From: Deltaproteobacteria bacterium
Lineage (GTDB): Bacteria > Desulfobacterota > Desulfomonilia > UBA1062
Assembly (NCBI GenBank): GCA_016934135.1
Contig: JAFGTK010000145.1
Coordinates: forward strand, 1-7,657
Direction: 5' to 3'
DNA: 7,657 bases
Part shown: in pieces, positions 6,066 through 7,657 of the stretch
Position numbering within the stretch: position 1 is the first letter of the stretch
Layout: each line of letters opens with the position of its first letter
Notes under the pieces: generated by a model
What the model saw: the letters and a program-made list of their open reading frames with translations, nothing else
Databases searched by the model: none
Told to the model about the DNA's origin: nothing
Made by a program: the position numbers and the translations under genes

Positions 6066-6698
6066 CTATTCGATCAGGTGCTTCTCCACTGCGTAGAAGG
6101 TGAGCTGGGCATTGTTCTTCATGTTCATCTTTTCCAGTATGCGTGCCCGATACGTGCTGATGGTTTTCACGCTCAGATTCAGTTCCTGGGCGACCTCTGT
6201 CACGGTCTTGCCTGCAGCGAGCATGAGCATTACCTGATACTCACGGTCGGACAAACGTTCGTGGGCGTGTTGGGGGGTGTGCTGATCTATTTCGGAAGCC
6301 AGGATCTCGGCAAGTGAAGCGCTGATATACTTGCCCCCGCTTAATACCTTGTGCATTGCATTTATGAGCTCGTTGGGAGCGCTCGCCTTGGTCAGATATC
6401 CTGCTGCCCCTGCTCTCAGGGCCCTTACCGCATACTGTTCTTCCGGATAGATGCTCAATACGAGGATGCCGATGTGCGGCTGAAGCTGTTTTATCTCGCT
6501 TATAATGTCCAGACCGGTCCGTTTAGGCATGGCAAGATCGAGCAGTACGAGATCGCATGGGTTTTTCATGAGAAACTCAAGCACCTCCACTCCGTTGCTC
6601 ACCTCACCGATTATGTTGATATCAGGTTCATCAGCGATGATTTGCTTCAGCCCGGTTCTGACTATTGGATGATCATCTGCGATCAGTACCTTTGGCAT
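6066..6698 (-). CDS. NarL/FixJ-family response regulator (receiver plus LuxR-type HTH)
   Basis: This 210-residue two-component regulator has a receiver domain at 1-120 with the acidic pair Asp8/Asp9, phosphoacceptor Asp54 (VLLDLAMP), Ser82 in the Thr/Ser switch position, and Lys104. A short linker leads to a LuxR-type winged HTH at about 147-208, with LSDREYQVMLMLAAGKTVTEV and the recognition-helix segment LSVKTISTYRARILEKM (each quoted in part). All receiver residues needed for phosphorylation are present. Length is normal for the family. The SD GGAGG (minus strand, 6707-6711) sits eight bases from the ATG at 6698. No histidine kinase is in the window, so its partner and signal are unknown. 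It is convergent with the VWA gene and divergent from the MoaD-like gene, so it could control either unit (inference). Confidence 0.93.
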   Translation of the reverse strand: MPKVLIADDHPIVRTGLKQIIADEPDINIIGEVSNGVEVLEFLMKNPCDLVLLDLAMPKRTGLDIISEIKQLQPHIGILVLSIYPEEQYAVRALRAGAAGYLTKASAPNELINAMHKVLSGGKYISASLAEILASEIDQHTPQHAHERLSDREYQVMLMLAAGKTVTEVAQELNLSVKTISTYRARILEKMNMKNNAQLTFYAVEKHLIE

Positions 6699-6878
6699 TG
6701 CCGTTTCCTCCGGCAGATGAAGGGTTTTTTTCCTGTTCCCTGTCTCTGCAGTTGTATAGATATTTCCTTGCTACTCTACACAAATATACCGTGTCAGACA
6801 AATCATTTCTATAGGAAAACACACGTCAGAGAGCAAAATATCATACGATTTGAACCCATGGCAGGCATGGTTTCTTAA

Positions 6879-6895
6879 CCGGGATGATAACCCGG
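6879..6895. repeat. Small G+C-rich inverted repeat
   Basis: CCGGG (6879-6883) and CCCGG (6891-6895) can pair around the seven-base loop ATGATAA. No T run follows on either strand, so this is probably not an intrinsic terminator. It could be an operator half-site pair or chance. Confidence 0.35.
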
Positions 6896-7023
6896 CCAGG
6901 TCAGGATATAAAACAATACTTCCAGAGGCATAAACCCTTAATGTTATATGAGATAATGAGGTTCACGGCACGCTGTCAGGGAATCTCTTACAGGAAAATA
7001 AGACATAGTCCAATGTACCGGTG

Positions 7024-7040
7024 CATACCGCGATGGTATG
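7024..7040. promoter_or_regulatory. Inverted repeat, candidate operator upstream of the MoaD-like gene
   Basis: CATACC (7024-7029) and GGTATG (7035-7040) form a perfect six-base inverted repeat around GCGAT. A further TACCG lies exactly ten bases upstream of the internal one (7016 and 7026), on the same face of the helix. The repeat sits where a -35 box would be for the -10-like TATTAT at 7058-7063, which has no recognisable -35 of its own. That arrangement suits an activator-dependent promoter. The binding protein is unknown. Confidence 0.4.
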
Positions 7041-7054
7041 AATAGTACGTAATC

Positions 7055-7067
7055 GGATATTATATCC
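7055..7067. promoter_or_regulatory. Palindrome overlapping a -10-like element
   Basis: GGATAT, T, ATATCC is a perfect palindrome with a one-base centre. It contains TATTAT (7058-7063), five of six bases of the -10 consensus. If this is the promoter, transcription of the MoaD-like gene would start near 7070, about 40 bases before its start codon. Confidence 0.3.
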
Positions 7068-7093
7068 TTGCGGCTGAAGGCTGTGGAGAGAAA

Positions 7094-7099
7094 AGGAGG
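7094..7099 (+). promoter_or_regulatory. Ribosome binding site that fixes a TTG start
   Basis: A full AGGAGG lies nine bases before TTG 7109 and eighteen before the first in-frame ATG (7118). The spacing favours TTG, which also restores the usual MKI-V-K-F beginning of MoaD/ThiS-like proteins. Confidence 0.75.
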
Positions 7100-7108
7100 G
7101 CCTGTCTT

Positions 7109-7336
7109 TTGAAGATTATGGTTAAGTCGTTTTTTCCAGTACTGAGAGGAGGCAGGCCCGTGGCGAAATCTCTTGAACTCCCCGAAGGGGCTATTGCCGG
7201 AGATGTTCTGAAGGAACTGGGAATCGGGGATGATGTTGAACTCATCATCCTGATCAACGAGCGGCCCTCCAATGAAAATGCCTCCCTGGCCGACGACGAT
7301 GTGTTTACGATCATGCCCCCGGTATCCGCGGCATAG
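7109..7336 (+). CDS. MoaD/ThiS-like beta-grasp protein ending in Ala-Ala
   Basis: This 75-residue ubiquitin-fold protein has an opening strand MKIMVKSFFPVLR, a Leu-Pro-Glu-Gly turn (LELPEGAIAGDVLKELGI), a central strand ELIILINERP, and the closing segment DDDVFTIMPPVSAA. Length and pattern match the MoaD/ThiS sulfur-carrier family, in which a C-terminal Gly-Gly is adenylated by an E1-like partner and turned into a thiocarboxylate. Here the closing motif aligns as PPV-Ser-Ala-Ala (GCG GCA TAG), so both glycines are replaced. Either the protein does not act as a normal sulfur donor, or the chemistry differs, or the codons contain an error. The E1-like gene follows 32 bp later. MoaD-like/ThiF-like pairs near Mo or W enzymes suggest a role in a pterin cofactor, which is unproven here. 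The start is TTG. Confidence 0.83.
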   Translation: MKIMVKSFFPVLRGGRPVAKSLELPEGAIAGDVLKELGIGDDVELIILINERPSNENASLADDDVFTIMPPVSAA

Positions 7337-7368
7337 GCAGAGAATACCCCGGTCTGAAGCAGTACGTG

Positions 7369-7657
7369 ATGAAGAAGGAAGATATCTTTGCCAGGAATAT
7401 TGCCTGCTGGGGTGAAGAGCAGCAGAATTTTTTAGCCGGTAAATCCGTTTTTATCGCCGGAGTAGGGGCGCTCGGCTGCATTGTCGCAGAAATCCTTGTA
7501 CGTTCCGGAATCGGCAGGCTGTACATAGCCGACAGAGGCATTATCGATCCTCCTGATCTGAACAGGCAGGCCCTGTACAACACCTCTGACATGGAAAAGG
7601 CGAAGGTGTCTGTTGCTTCGCAGAGACTGAGAGCCATGACCGGGCAGACCGAGATCA
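7369..7657 (+). CDS. E1-like adenylyltransferase (ThiF/MoeB/HesA family), 5' part
   Basis: The first 96 codons are present and the gene runs off the right edge. The N-terminus has a crossing-over segment (IFARNIACWGEEQQNFLAGK, residues 6-25), the nucleotide-binding GVGALG at 31-36, Asp55 at the end of the second strand (LYIAD) where the family binds ATP ribose, and DLNRQ at 63-67 with the conserved Asn-Arg-Gln. This family adenylates the C-terminus of MoaD/ThiS-type carriers. The zinc-binding cysteines and the possible catalytic Cys lie beyond the window, so MoeB, ThiF and HesA cannot be told apart. The ATG has only a weak SD; GTG 7366 directly before it is an alternative, and the frame is open upstream to 7276 without a good start. 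Translational coupling to the MoaD-like gene is likely. Confidence 0.87.
   Translation, partial: MKKEDIFARNIACWGEEQQNFLAGKSVFIAGVGALGCIVAEILVRSGIGRLYIADRGIIDPPDLNRQALYNTSDMEKAKVSVASQRLRAMTGQTEI

Larger units (their letters stand above)
6699..7108. other. 410-bp divergent intergenic region
   Basis: No credible gene is present on either strand. It must hold the promoter of the response regulator (leftward) and that of the MoaD-like gene (rightward). Recognisable items are a CCGGG/CCCGG hairpin at 6879-6895, an inverted repeat at 7024-7040, a short palindrome at 7055-7067 containing a -10-like TATTAT, and TACCG at 6787-6791, 7016-7020 and 7026-7030. I find no clear sigma-54 (GG/GC) promoter, tRNA or riboswitch. 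A leftward candidate on the minus strand, TTGCTC with TATAGA at 17-bp spacing, is too weak to call. Confidence 0.5.

Noticed and set aside
5977..6096. Short plus-strand ORF of 39 codons starting MFCSLLFAGLG after the VWA gene
   Set aside because: There is no properly spaced SD, it overlaps the convergent response-regulator gene, and composition and length give no support.
6351..6878. Plus-strand open frame of 175 codons across the response regulator and the intergenic gap
   Set aside because: Most of it is antisense to the response regulator. The tail in the gap has Cys/His/Phe-rich composition typical of non-coding frames.
6842..6880. Sigma-54 promoter around TGGCAGGCATGG
   Set aside because: It has the GG element, but no GC at the required -12 spacing.
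1..7657. CRISPR array, insertion sequence, tRNA or rRNA gene
   Set aside because: No regularly spaced repeats, transposase motifs, terminal inverted repeats or tRNA-like cloverleaf were seen on either strand.

Overview
The window looks like a chromosomal segment of a moderate-G+C (about 50% by eye), strictly anaerobic Gram-negative bacterium. A Desulfobacterota-type (former Deltaproteobacteria, syntroph or sulfate-reducer-like) host is the best guess. It rests on the gene types: a flavin/2x[4Fe-4S] oxidoreductase, an OFA-type MFS carrier, a MoxR/CoxE-type AAA+/VWA cassette, and a MoaD-like/ThiF-like pair. This is inference from family distribution, since there is no rRNA or other marker gene. 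Shine-Dalgarno sites are mostly strong (AGGAGG-like), and GTG and TTG starts are used.

Layout. (1) 1-134: the last 43 codons of an unidentified plus-strand gene. (2) 187-1479: a PreA/dihydroorotate-dehydrogenase-like flavoprotein fused to a C-terminal bacterial dicluster ferredoxin, closed by a strong intrinsic terminator at 1513-1549. (3) 1601-2866: a 12-helix MFS transporter of the oxalate/formate-antiporter (OFA) type. (4) 2930-5940: a compact four-gene cassette with its own extended -10 promoter. It encodes a MoxR/CoxD-type AAA+ ATPase, two tandem paralogues that resemble only the N-terminal half of CoxE, and a separate protein carrying the CoxE VWA domain with a MIDAS motif. (5) 6066-6698, minus strand and convergent to the cassette: an orphan NarL/FixJ-type response regulator. 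(6) 6699-7108: a 410-bp divergent intergenic region with inverted repeats. (7) 7109-7336 and 7369-window end: a MoaD/ThiS-like beta-grasp protein and the first 96 codons of its E1-like ThiF/MoeB/HesA partner.

How the parts may work together (inference): MoxR/CoxD ATPases with CoxE VWA partners are known maturation or remodelling factors for molybdenum hydroxylases. MoaD-like/ThiF-like pairs often accompany molybdopterin or tungstopterin enzymes such as aldehyde:ferredoxin oxidoreductases. The right two thirds of the window may therefore be an accessory region for a metal-cofactor oxidoreductase encoded outside it. The left part combines a transporter for a small organic acid with a ferredoxin-coupled flavoenzyme. 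No Mo/W catalytic subunit lies inside the window, so this link is unproven.

Most notable points: CoxE is split into separate polypeptides with its N-terminal half duplicated (about 74% identity between copies, counted by eye); the MoaD-like protein ends in Ala-Ala where the family ends in Gly-Gly; and the PreA-like enzyme has lost the Asn and Cys of the PreA/DPD active-site motif.
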